DNA of 45,580 nucleotides. Origin: Akkermansia muciniphila (GTDB lineage: Bacteria > Verrucomicrobiota > Verrucomicrobiia > Limisphaerales > SXTU01). The notes below the pieces were generated by a model. The model was not told where the DNA came from. It searched no databases and saw only the letters and a list, made by a program, of their open reading frames with translations. Shown piece by piece: positions 24,288-33,786 of this stretch (within the stretch, counting starts at the first letter, position 1; each line of letters begins with the position of its first letter). The DNA lies in NCBI GenBank assembly GCA_945874145.1, contig CAMCFN010000034.1, positions 1 through 45,580 of the forward strand, written 5' to 3'. Position numbers and translations under genes: made by a program.

Positions 24288-24364
24288 CGGGGCGTAGCGT
24301 AGCTTGGTAGCGCGCTTGGTTCGGGTCCAAGAGGTCGTGAGTTCAAATCTCACCGCCCCGACCA
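24288..24364 (+). tRNA. tRNA-Pro (anticodon CGG), CCA encoded
   Basis: The acceptor stem pairs cggggcg (24288-24294) with cgccccg (24354-24360), with discriminator A and encoded CCA at 24362-24364. The anticodon stem cttgg/ccaag encloses the loop ttcgggt, giving anticodon CGG (reads CCG, proline). D-arm (gcttggtagcgc) and T-arm (gtgagttcaaatctcac) are complete. The permease-like gene begins 25 bp downstream, so no large insertion sits at this tRNA's 3' end. Confidence 0.96.
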
Positions 24365-24389
24365 TTTCAAAAAGGACTCGATCGGTTGC

Positions 24390-26147
24390 TTGTCCGCATG
24401 GCTTTCCCGCGTGTCTAATGGTGTTTCCAACCCCGTGGTGTCGCCGCTGGCGCTCTTGCTCCAGGTGAGCCTGCGGCAATCTTGGCGGCGGCTGTGCTCG
24501 GTGCGCGATCAGTCGCACCTGCTGACCGCCATCATCGTCCTCTTCATCGGCGGCTACATCGTGCTGGCCTTCGGATTGTTCCATCGCGGGCTGCGGTTCA
24601 TCGGGGTGTTTCCCGGCATCGGGGAGCTGCTGATCGAACGGTTGCTGTTCCTGCTGTTCGCTTTTCTGTTCATCCTGCTGTTGTTCAGCAACCTCGTCAT
24701 CGGATACTCCAATTTCTTTCGGAACCGCGAGACGGCGTTTCTCCTCACGCTGCCGGTGCCGGCACAGACGGTGTTCCGCTGGAAGTTCGTGGAGTCCGCT
24801 GTGCTCGCGTCCTGGGCCTTCCTGTTCCTGATCGCGCCGCTGCTGGGAGCGTATGGCATGTGGCGCAATGTTCCGTGGCACTTCTACGCGCTCACCGTCG
24901 TGCTGGTCGCCTTGTTTATCATGCTGCCGGCGATTTTTGGCACTTGGGCGGCCGTGAACCTCGCCCGGTTTCTGGACCGCCGGGCATTCCAGACCGCCGC
25001 CATGATCGTGGCTGTGGGACTGTTCTTTGCGGTCAAATACTATCTGCGACCGGAACAGGTGGATGAAGAATCCCTCGAAACACGTGTGCTGGCCGTGCTG
25101 GATCGCCTGCTCGCCAAGACGCGCTTCGCGCAATTCCCCTTCCTGCCCAGCTACTGGCTGTCGGCCAGCGTCCAGAACTGGGCCGAGGGCGCGCGCGACG
25201 CGGCGGGCTTCTTCCTGCTCGTGCTGTTGAGCCACGTGATGTTCTTTGGGGCGCTGGCCTTCACGCGCATGGGAAACTTGTTCTATGATGCCACATCGGT
25301 GGTGCACAGCCGGGCCAGCGCTTTTGGCCAGTGGGAATGGTTTCGCAACTGGCAGCAGCGCCGCCGGCAGTTCAGCTATCCCACCGGCTTCATGGAACTC
25401 GCGTTCCGCCTTCTGCCGCTCCCAGCGGACGTGCGCGCGTTGATGGTGAAGGACGTCCGCATGTTCTGGCGCGACACCACGCAATGGGGTCAGTCGCTCA
25501 TGCTGTTCGGCCTGCTGGGCGTTTACATCCTGAACCTGCGCCATTTCACGTCGCAAATCAGCAGCCCTTTCTGGCTCCACCTAATTTCCTACCTCAACCT
25601 AGCCGCCTGCTCACTCAACCTCGCCACGCTCACCACGCGCTTCGTCTTTCCGCAGTTCTCTCTCGAAGGCAAACGCCTCTGGATCGTGGGCCGCGCTCCG
25701 CTGGGCCTGCCGCGCGTGGTGCAGACCAAGTATCTGCTCGTCACCGGGGCCTCACTCGTCGTCACTCTCGGCATGATTGCGCTCTCCTGTCACATGCTGC
25801 AAATGCCCTGGGAACGCACCGCCTACTTCGCCGGGGCCATCACCGTGATGACCCTCACCCTCAACGCGCTCGCGCTAGGGCTTGGCGTGCTCTACCCCAA
25901 CCTCCGCGAGGACAACCCCAGCAAGATCGTCAGCGGCTTCGGCGGCACGCTGGCACTGGTGTTGAGCTTTCTTTACATCGTCGCCAGCGTGCTCCTGCTG
26001 GCCTGGGGTTCGCCGTGGCGGTGGAACAACAACTTGGGCAACCCACCGGTGTTTTTGTGCTTCGGAGGGTTTGTCACCCTCTCCCTTGCGCTGGGCTATG
26101 CTCCGCTGCAATTCGCCCTGCGGAAACTGCGGAACTACGAGCATTGA
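24390..26147 (+). CDS. putative ABC exporter permease-like membrane protein
   Basis: A 585-residue integral membrane protein with about 12 hydrophobic segments. It resembles the putative ABC exporter family, with the conserved FFRNRETAFLLTLPVPAQTVFRWKFVESAVLASWAF cytosolic-loop region (about 110-145), an amphipathic central part (SVVHSRASAFGQWEWFRNWQQRRRQFSYPTGFMELAFRLLPLPADVRALMVKDVRMFWRDTTQWGQ) and a C-terminal half resembling the first. No ATP-binding subunit is in the window, so its partner must be elsewhere or missing. The start is uncertain: TTG at 24390, GTG at 24411 or GTG codons a little further on. Substrate unknown. Confidence 0.72.
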   Translation: MSAWLSRVSNGVSNPVVSPLALLLQVSLRQSWRRLCSVRDQSHLLTAIIVLFIGGYIVLAFGLFHRGLRFIGVFPGIGELLIERLLFLLFAFLFILLLFSNLVIGYSNFFRNRETAFLLTLPVPAQTVFRWKFVESAVLASWAFLFLIAPLLGAYGMWRNVPWHFYALTVVLVALFIMLPAIFGTWAAVNLARFLDRRAFQTAAMIVAVGLFFAVKYYLRPEQVDEESLETRVLAVLDRLLAKTRFAQFPFLPSYWLSASVQNWAEGARDAAGFFLLVLLSHVMFFGALAFTRMGNLFYDATSVVHSRASAFGQWEWFRNWQQRRRQFSYPTGFMELAFRLLPLPADVRALMVKDVRMFWRDTTQWGQSLMLFGLLGVYILNLRHFTSQISSPFWLHLISYLNLAACSLNLATLTTRFVFPQFSLEGKRLWIVGRAPLGLPRVVQTKYLLVTGASLVVTLGMIALSCHMLQMPWERTAYFAGAITVMTLTLNALALGLGVLYPNLREDNPSKIVSGFGGTLALVLSFLYIVASVLLLAWGSPWRWNNNLGNPPVFLCFGGFVTLSLALGYAPLQFALRKLRNYEH

Positions 26148-26300
26148 GCGTCGCTCGGGAGCCCACCGGCCGCCGGCGTTGAAGTTCAGCCGCTGGTCAT
26201 CAACCTTGGTTTGCATCAACCACGTAGAGGGTCGAAGTGAAAATCATGCCGCCCTTTCAATTTTCCCTTTCCACCCCGCCTGTCCCGACTACAGTTCGCC

Positions 26301-26978
26301 ATGCCTTCGGACTTTGACCAATCCGAGTTCGTGGACAGCGATGTCCTCACCACCGTGCGGCCCCTTGCCCGCCCCGCCCCCATGAGCGCCCCCAGCCCCG
26401 CCAGCCGCCCGCCCAGCCGAGAGGAACTTGACCTCAAGGTGTCCGACGCCCAGCAGCAGCTCGCGGAGCTGAAGCGCAAGCAGGAGGAACTGGAGCGTGA
26501 GCGCGCCACGCTGGAAGACTCCCGCCGCCGCCGCGTCGAGCTTCAGACCGGCCACGAGGAAATGCTCCACCACCTCACGCGTGGACTCGTGTTGCTCGAA
26601 GACGCCGAGCTCAAGTCCCGCCGGGACGCCGAGCAGATGGCCAAGTCCCTCGCCGATCTCCGCCTTGCCCTCGACAAGGTTCGCGCGATCAACCAGGAAG
26701 GCTGGTCCGCCGAGTCCTACAACGTCGAACTCACCCGCGCCCTCACCGCCATCGAGAACGCCCGCATGGAATGGAATGCCGCCCGGCTCAAGTGGCCCCT
26801 GCTTGATGGCGCAGTTGATGCCGCCCCTTCGACCGCTGCCGGTCCCGCCAAGATTCAGGGCCACTTCCTTGGCGCGCAGAGCTTTCCCGAGCTGTGCCGG
26901 CTGGGCTTTGCCCTCACCTGGCCGGTGGCCGCCGCAGTGCTGCTCGGCTCCGTCCTGCTCCTGCTCTTCCGCCGCTGA
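26301..26978 (+). CDS. coiled-coil protein with C-terminal membrane anchor (function unknown)
   Basis: A 225-residue protein not assigned to a family. The N-terminal 45 residues are Pro/Ser/Ala-rich and look disordered. Residues 47-150 form a highly charged coiled coil (SREELDLKVSDAQQQLAELKRKQEELERERATLEDSRRRRVELQTGHEEMLHHLTRGL). A single hydrophobic helix at the C-terminus (AVAAAVLLGSVLLLLFRR) would anchor it in the inner membrane facing the cytoplasm. The next gene starts 11 bp downstream and has the same design, and ogt follows 3 bp after that, so the three form a likely operon. A scaffold or division/envelope role is possible but not shown. Confidence 0.65.
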   Translation: MPSDFDQSEFVDSDVLTTVRPLARPAPMSAPSPASRPPSREELDLKVSDAQQQLAELKRKQEELERERATLEDSRRRRVELQTGHEEMLHHLTRGLVLLEDAELKSRRDAEQMAKSLADLRLALDKVRAINQEGWSAESYNVELTRALTAIENARMEWNAARLKWPLLDGAVDAAPSTAAGPAKIQGHFLGAQSFPELCRLGFALTWPVAAAVLLGSVLLLLFRR

Positions 26979-26989
26979 CGGCTCCCGCC

Positions 26990-27496
26990 ATGGGTTGGTT
27001 CCGGAAAAAACACGACCCGCTTTCCGAACGCGCCCGTGCCTTGGAGGCCGAAATCGCGGCACTTCAGGACCAAATCAAACAGGCCGAGGGCGGCACGCCG
27101 TCCCCTCCCTCGCCGCGTCTTCGCTCCACCACCTTGCCCGGGGGCGCGCGGACTGAGGCGGTGCCCTCGCCCACAGCCGAACCCGTCTTTGAATCCGTGA
27201 ATCAGGAGCGGCTCAAAACCGCCTCCCTTCCGACCTCGCCGGCTTCCCTGCCCCATCCCGACTTGGGCCTGCGCCAACCGGGCTTCGCAGCAGGCATGCA
27301 GCGTCTCAAACGGCGGTTTGGCCTTACGCCCTCCAGCAATCCCAAGCTCGTAAAGCTGCTCAACTCCGGGCAAATACAGGGCCTGCGCCCGCTCCGCTAC
27401 GAGAAGCGCATCGCCCGCAACCGCTTCATACTTCTTTCCCTGGTGCTGCTCGCCGTGCTCTTCGGCCTCTTCTCCGCCCTCCTGCGGAATCGGTGA
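26990..27496 (+). CDS. small coiled-coil tail-anchored protein (function unknown)
   Basis: A 168-residue protein not recognised beyond its architecture. It begins MGWFRKKHDPLSERARALEAEIAALQDQIKQAEGG, a short amphipathic coiled coil, then a long Pro/Ser-rich linker (about 36-100), then LKRRFGLTPSSNPKLVKLLNSGQIQGLRPLRYEKRIARNR and a C-terminal transmembrane helix (about 146-165). The ATG at 26990 is chosen because it gives a clear start 11 bp after the preceding stop; the frame is open further upstream. Its partner with similar layout is directly upstream and ogt is directly downstream. Confidence 0.65.
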   Translation: MGWFRKKHDPLSERARALEAEIAALQDQIKQAEGGTPSPPSPRLRSTTLPGGARTEAVPSPTAEPVFESVNQERLKTASLPTSPASLPHPDLGLRQPGFAAGMQRLKRRFGLTPSSNPKLVKLLNSGQIQGLRPLRYEKRIARNRFILLSLVLLAVLFGLFSALLRNR

Positions 27497-27499
27497 ACC

Positions 27500-28018
27500 A
27501 TGCCGCGCGCGCCCGCCATCCTGCACCGCGCCGCCCTCCCGACTCCGCTCGGCGATTTCCTCGCCCACTTCTCAGCGGAAGGCTTGGCTCGATTGGACTT
27601 CCCGGCCCCACACAACCGCCGATCCGCTGACCCCGCCGCTCCGCTGTCCGCGCCGTTCCGCACTTGGGTAGCCCAAAGCCAAGCCGCCCTGCACGCCGCC
27701 CTCGCTGGCAAAAGCCCATCCCCGCCCCCACCGCTGCCCCCGCTGGATCTCTCCGGCGGCACCAAGTTCCGCCTGCGCGTCTGGGCGGAATTAGGTCGCC
27801 TCGCGCGCGGCGAAACGCGCAGCTACGGCGAAATCGCGGAGGAACTCGGCAAGCGCAAGGCCGCTCGCGCCGTCGGCGGAGCGTGCGGTGCGAATCCGAT
27901 TCCCGTGCTCATCCCCTGTCACCGCGTCCTCGCCGCCAACGGCAGCCTCGGCGGCTTCTCTGGTGGGCTGGAATGGAAACGGCGGCTGCTGGCGATTGAG
28001 GGCGTGCTGCTGACTTGA
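27500..28018 (+). CDS. ogt: methylated-DNA-protein-cysteine methyltransferase
   Basis: A 172-residue O6-alkylguanine-DNA alkyltransferase. It removes methyl groups from O6-methylguanine and O4-methylthymine by transfer to its own cysteine. The active-site motif IPCHRV is at about residues 138-143, preceded by GETRSYGEIAEELGKRKAARAVGGACGANPIPVLI (the HTH and Asn-hinge region) and followed by GSLGGFSGGLEWKRRLLAIEG. The N-terminal half is short and poorly conserved with a Pro-rich linker (about 70-85), as in Ogt rather than Ada. It starts 3 bp after the preceding small membrane protein gene, so it is probably co-transcribed with it. Confidence 0.93.
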   Translation: MPRAPAILHRAALPTPLGDFLAHFSAEGLARLDFPAPHNRRSADPAAPLSAPFRTWVAQSQAALHAALAGKSPSPPPPLPPLDLSGGTKFRLRVWAELGRLARGETRSYGEIAEELGKRKAARAVGGACGANPIPVLIPCHRVLAANGSLGGFSGGLEWKRRLLAIEGVLLT

Positions 28019-28036
28019 CGGAGAGTGTTCAGTATC

Positions 28037-28090
28037 CAGTGTTCAGTTGGGCCTCAGATTGCCTGTCACCTGACTGAAAACTGAACACTG
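28037..28090. terminator. 12-bp inverted repeat between ogt and the dehydrogenase gene
   Basis: Arms cagtgttcagtt (28037-28048) and aactgaacactg (28079-28090) are exact reverse complements with a 30-nt loop. It lies in the 96-bp gap between two converging genes, so it could serve as a bidirectional terminator. There is no long T-run. The repeated gtgttcagt units look like a dispersed intergenic element; a copy number check would decide. Confidence 0.45.
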
Positions 28091-28114
28091 ATTAATGAAA
28101 ACTTCCTCGCCCGC

Positions 28115-31100
28115 TCACTTCGACGCCTTGAGGAACGCCAGCAGGTCCGCCAATTCCTGCCGCGTCAGCGCCTGTTCCAGACCGTCGGGCATCAGCGAGA
28201 CTTTGCCGGGGCGCATCTCCACCACGTCCGCACGGGCGATGCGAGCCTCGGTCTCGGGACCGTTCGCGAGGACCACTTCATCCAGCGCGTCTTTGCGCAC
28301 GATGCCGGTGACATCCTCGCCGCCTTTGACCGCGACGGTGAACGGCTCGTAACTCCGCACGAAGCTCGCGCTCGGGTAAACGATGCTCTCCAGCAAATCC
28401 ATCTCCGTGCGCACCTGCCCGATGCGCGTGAGGTCCGGCCCCAGCTTACCGCCGAGGTAGCCGATAGCGTGGCACGTCGCGCACGCGGACTTCTGGCTCT
28501 TGAAGAGCGCGTGCCCGCGCCGAACGTCCCCGTCTTTGAGCATGGGGAGCAGCACCTCCAAATGAGCGCGCTGCTTGCCCGCGTCCGCATTGAGCAGCGT
28601 GAGCAGCTCCGCGCCGGCGTCCTGCACGGACTTCGGATACTTTGCCAGCAGCGGCTTGATCAAATCCACGCGCAACCCGCGCAGCCCGGTGGAATCCTTG
28701 AGCGACGCGACGAGCTTCAAACCCAGCACCTCGCTCGGCGACTTCTCGAACGCCGGCAGCAGCTTCGGCGCATCCAGCGGGGAAACGGACTTCATCGTGT
28801 CCGCCAGCGTGAGCTGTTGCTCGCTGGTCAACTTAGCCTTAGCCAAGACACCTGCCGCCGCGCTGCGCGTGAGCACGGGCTGGCTGAGGCTGACGGCGCT
28901 CAGGAGGAAACCGAAGAGCTTCGCATCCGCGCCGGCGAGGCCGCTGGGAATTGCCGCGAGCGCGACAAGGCGGATGTCGGCGGGTAGGCTGGCATCGCCT
29001 CCGACACCTTGCAGGCTCTGGCGGAACTCTTCGGCCAACTGCTTCGGTGGAGTCAGAGCGCGGGCCAACGCCGCTTCCAGACGTCGATCCTCCTCGCTGT
29101 CCCGGGAGCTCATTAGCTTACCCACCAGCATGTCGGCCCAGTTTGGTGGCGTCTCCTTCAACCCGGCGCTGGCCATTGCTCGAAGCGCAAGGTGCCGGGA
29201 TTCCTTGGGAACATTGGCCACCGTGGCCAACTGCCTTAACACCTCTTGAATATCCGGTGACTTGGCCAGCAGCGTCAGTTGAGCTTGCGCTTCTGACAGT
29301 TCGGGTTCCGCCAGTGAGCGTTGGGACAGCACTTCAAAAAAATGCCGGGCCATTGGCTTGCCCCATTCGGGACGTTGGCTGGCGATCCACATCGCGGTCT
29401 GCTTCACAACCGGGTCGCGCGAGCGGAGCAGCGGAATGATGGTTTCGGGCTTCAGGCTCGCGCCGCCGCTGTGAGCGAGGGCGATAAGCGTCGCCGCCGT
29501 CGGCCCGCGCCCGATGAGTTGCATGCCGACGGCTTCGCCCGCCGCCAACTCAATGATGGCGTAGGTGAGCGAGTGCCAGAGGACACGCTGGGCGTCCGAC
29601 ATGGTCGCGGCGTTTGCGCGGGAGTGATCGGCCGCAGTGAGCAAGTTGGCAACGGAGTTGGTCGCGCTTATTCTTCCGAGGGCTTCCGCCGCGACGCGGG
29701 CGAGTGCTGGTGAAGCTGATTCAAGGACGGTTTCCACGCGCCCCGCCGCGCTCGTGTCGCGCCACACGCTTACCACATGCAGTGCTGCGTGGCGCACCGA
29801 GGCATCCGTGTCGTTCAGCGCGGTGCGGACGGCCTCGCGCGCGGCGGGGCCGGCGACGCGCGAGATCGCCCACACGGCATCACGGCGAGCATCCACCCCG
29901 TAGGTGACGACGTGAGGAGTCTCTAATTTCTTCCCCGTCTTCTGCGCGCCGCCTTCCGGTTTTGAAGTGAGACTCCTTACGTCGTCTCCAACGAGAAGCT
30001 GGCGCAGCGCGGGCACGGCGGATTCACCGCGCTTGCCCAGTTCGTGGATGGCGCGCTGGCGAACGTAGAGCCGTTCATCGGAGAGGAGTTTGGCGAGGTC
30101 AGCGGGCTTCAGGGCGGGCCAGTTCAGTTTGAGGCCGCGCGGGTCGGCGGGCTTGGGCATTCCCACTTGGCGCAGCCGGTAGATTCCGCCGAGCACGTCG
30201 GGCTTGGCGAGCTGCGAGGTGGGGCAACAGATTTTATACCAGCCGCCGGTGTCCACGATGAGGATGGTGCCGTCGGCGTCCTCCAGAACGTCGGTCGGGT
30301 GGAAGTCCACATGGTCGCTGGCGAGCAGGTCGGTGTCCTTGGTCTTGAACGTCGCGCCATCGGGGATGAGTTCGTGGCGCACGACCTTGCGGAGGTTGAA
30401 GTAGCACGCGAGCAGGTTGTCCGCCCAGTCCGCGCCAAAGACCCGCGAGCGATACGTGGTCAGCCCGCACGGCGCGGCGGCGCCCATGTGCGTCATCACG
30501 GGCATGAGGTCGCCGGTGCGCGGGTGGCCGTCGAGCGCGGCCTGCTCCTTGCCGTAAACACCGCCGTAGATGGCGTGCAGCAGGCCGTCGCGTTTGCCAC
30601 CGCCGGGCTGGACGAACGTGCAGCTCAGGAAGCGCTCGCCCGTCGAGTGGAACGCCACGCCTACGGGATTGTCCATGCCGCCGGTGAGCACGGGTTCAAT
30701 ACCCGTGCCATCAGGCCGCGCGCGGAAGATGTGCGAGGCGCGGGTGACGAAGGGCTTGCCGGTCGGGAGCGTGTAGCGCTGTTCGGCGAACGCGCCCTTC
30801 GTCCAGTAAATCCAGCCGTCCGGGCCGAGGTAGGGGCCGTGCAGGTCGTTGGCACAACCGGTGAGCGTCTTGCCGTCGTGCCAGACTTCGCGCTTGTCCG
30901 CGACGCCGTCGCCGTCGGTGTCGGTGAGCTTCCAGATTTGCGGCGGCGCGGCGACGTAGAGCGAGCCTTCGTAAAACATCGCGCCCTCGGGGAACATAAT
31001 CTTGTCCGCGAACACCACGGGCTTGTCGAAGCGCCCGTCGCCGTCGGTGTCCTCCAGTCGCACGATGCGGTGGTCCTTGCGTTCGTATTGCGTCGGGCCT

Positions 31101-31318
31101 TTGTCGCTGGAGCCGGAGGAATCGGTCGCGTAGAGGCGGCCGCGCTCATCGAACGCGATGGAAATGGGGCGGTTCACCAGCGGCGCGCGGGCGACTAACT
31201 CGACGGTGAAACCGTCGGGCAGGGTGAAGGTGTGGTCGTTAAGGTTGGTCGTTGAGGCTTGTGCAGCCGTGTTGGAAACGAGGGCTGCGAGCAAAGCGGC
31301 GCGAAGGAAAGCGTTCAT
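28115..31318 (-). CDS. secreted PVC-type dehydrogenase / HEAT / haem-binding protein
   Basis: A 1067-residue exported protein, start ATG 31318, signal peptide about 1-21. Residues 30-400 form the membrane-bound dehydrogenase propeller typical of PVC bacteria (TVELVARAPLVNRPISIAFDERGRLYATDSSGSSDKG, LEDTDGDGRFDKPVVFADKI, TDTDGDGVADKREVW). The middle (about 430-870) has HEAT-like repeats. The C-terminus holds a haem-binding domain with SACATCHAIGYLGGKLGPDLTRIG (the CxxCH motif at about residue 955) and ends SLMPDGLEQALTRQELADLLAFLKASK, as the larger paralogue at 14910-19439 does. It lacks the ThuA and discoidin-like domains of that paralogue. It is translationally coupled to the GH16 gene (4-bp overlap). 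I infer periplasmic oxidation of a sugar released by the glucanase. Confidence 0.88.
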   Translation of the reverse strand: MNAFLRAALLAALVSNTAAQASTTNLNDHTFTLPDGFTVELVARAPLVNRPISIAFDERGRLYATDSSGSSDKGPTQYERKDHRIVRLEDTDGDGRFDKPVVFADKIMFPEGAMFYEGSLYVAAPPQIWKLTDTDGDGVADKREVWHDGKTLTGCANDLHGPYLGPDGWIYWTKGAFAEQRYTLPTGKPFVTRASHIFRARPDGTGIEPVLTGGMDNPVGVAFHSTGERFLSCTFVQPGGGKRDGLLHAIYGGVYGKEQAALDGHPRTGDLMPVMTHMGAAAPCGLTTYRSRVFGADWADNLLACYFNLRKVVRHELIPDGATFKTKDTDLLASDHVDFHPTDVLEDADGTILIVDTGGWYKICCPTSQLAKPDVLGGIYRLRQVGMPKPADPRGLKLNWPALKPADLAKLLSDERLYVRQRAIHELGKRGESAVPALRQLLVGDDVRSLTSKPEGGAQKTGKKLETPHVVTYGVDARRDAVWAISRVAGPAAREAVRTALNDTDASVRHAALHVVSVWRDTSAAGRVETVLESASPALARVAAEALGRISATNSVANLLTAADHSRANAATMSDAQRVLWHSLTYAIIELAAGEAVGMQLIGRGPTAATLIALAHSGGASLKPETIIPLLRSRDPVVKQTAMWIASQRPEWGKPMARHFFEVLSQRSLAEPELSEAQAQLTLLAKSPDIQEVLRQLATVANVPKESRHLALRAMASAGLKETPPNWADMLVGKLMSSRDSEEDRRLEAALARALTPPKQLAEEFRQSLQGVGGDASLPADIRLVALAAIPSGLAGADAKLFGFLLSAVSLSQPVLTRSAAAGVLAKAKLTSEQQLTLADTMKSVSPLDAPKLLPAFEKSPSEVLGLKLVASLKDSTGLRGLRVDLIKPLLAKYPKSVQDAGAELLTLLNADAGKQRAHLEVLLPMLKDGDVRRGHALFKSQKSACATCHAIGYLGGKLGPDLTRIGQVRTEMDLLESIVYPSASFVRSYEPFTVAVKGGEDVTGIVRKDALDEVVLANGPETEARIARADVVEMRPGKVSLMPDGLEQALTRQELADLLAFLKASK

Positions 31319-32130
31319 GGTGTCCGTTGATAGACGCGCACGTAGTCCACCAGCATTCGTTGCGGGAAGACGGTTTGCGCATCGGGCGGCCCGGGCCAGT
31401 TGCCGCCGACGGACAGGTTGATCAGGAGGTAGAACGGCTGGTTGAAGGGGGCAGGAAACGGCCCGCCCTCGCTGCGCCAGTTGGTTTGTGCCGAGAATAT
31501 CTGGCCGTCCAGATACCAGCGGATGACCCCGGGTTCCCATTCCAACGCGAAGATGTGAAAATCGTCCGCGAAGGTGCCTTGCCGCAGGGCGAAGGGTTTC
31601 CCGGCGGACTGCTGGCGCGGCCACTTGCCACCAAAGTGAATCGTGCCGTGGACCTGGTGCGGCTCGTGGCCGACGACCTCCGCGATGTCGATCTCACCAC
31701 TCGCCGCCCAGCTGCCGTATTTGTCCGCCGTGGGCAGCATCCAGATGGCGGGCCAGATGCCGCGCCCACGCGGCAGTTTCGCGCGCACCTCGACGCGGCA
31801 ATACGTCCAGTCCGCGCGATGCTTGGTGCGCAGGCGGCCCGAGGTGAACGCCCGCGTCTGCCCGGCCTGAGTGAACAGCTCCTTCCGCGCCTCGACCACC
31901 AGCAGCCCGTTCTCCAGGCGCACGTTCTCCGGCCGGTCCACAAACCATTGCAGTTCGTTGTTGCCGCCGCCGTGGCCGTTTTCCTCCACGGCCCACTTGG
32001 TGAAGTCCAGTTTCGGCCCGTCGAATTCATCCGCCCAGACCAGCTTCCACGGCAAGGGCGCGGCGGCGAAGGCATTCAGGCCGAGGGCAAGCGCGAGGAG
32101 GGCAAGGACGCGGAAAATCACGCCCGGCAT
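31315..32130 (-). CDS. glycoside hydrolase family 16 (beta-glucanase/laminarinase type)
   Basis: A 271-residue secreted enzyme, start ATG 32130, signal peptide about 1-22. The GH16 active-site motif E-x-D-x-x-E appears as GEIDIAEVVG with E146 as nucleophile, D148 and E151 as acid/base. Other hallmarks are LVWADEFDGPKLDFTKW near the N-terminus, GRGIWPAIWMLP before the motif and GTIHFGGKW after. Most such compact bacterial members cut beta-1,3 or mixed beta-1,3-1,4 glucans (laminarin type); agarases and carrageenases also belong to the family, so the exact glycan is uncertain. The stop codon overlaps the start of the dehydrogenase gene by 4 bp, tying depolymerisation to sugar oxidation. Confidence 0.92.
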   Translation of the reverse strand: MPGVIFRVLALLALALGLNAFAAAPLPWKLVWADEFDGPKLDFTKWAVEENGHGGGNNELQWFVDRPENVRLENGLLVVEARKELFTQAGQTRAFTSGRLRTKHRADWTYCRVEVRAKLPRGRGIWPAIWMLPTADKYGSWAASGEIDIAEVVGHEPHQVHGTIHFGGKWPRQQSAGKPFALRQGTFADDFHIFALEWEPGVIRWYLDGQIFSAQTNWRSEGGPFPAPFNQPFYLLINLSVGGNWPGPPDAQTVFPQRMLVDYVRVYQRTP

Positions 32131-32275
32131 CGTAGCTTTCGGCCCCTGCTTGGCAAGGTCGCCGCCATGCACAAAAAACCGCTGACAAGCGCCGCGAGAT
32201 TGCGTTCACTCACCGAGCTTTTGCGGAGCGAGGTTGCACTCAGCCGTCGCCCACTGCGAGCGATTTGATTTAGCC

Positions 32276-33781
<1,506 letters not shown>

Positions 33782-33786
33782 AACTA

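Noticed and set aside
24045-25580. 511-codon minus-strand frame
   Set aside because: Antisense to the ABC-exporter-like gene and the tRNA, with Gln/Glu/His-rich low-complexity sequence.
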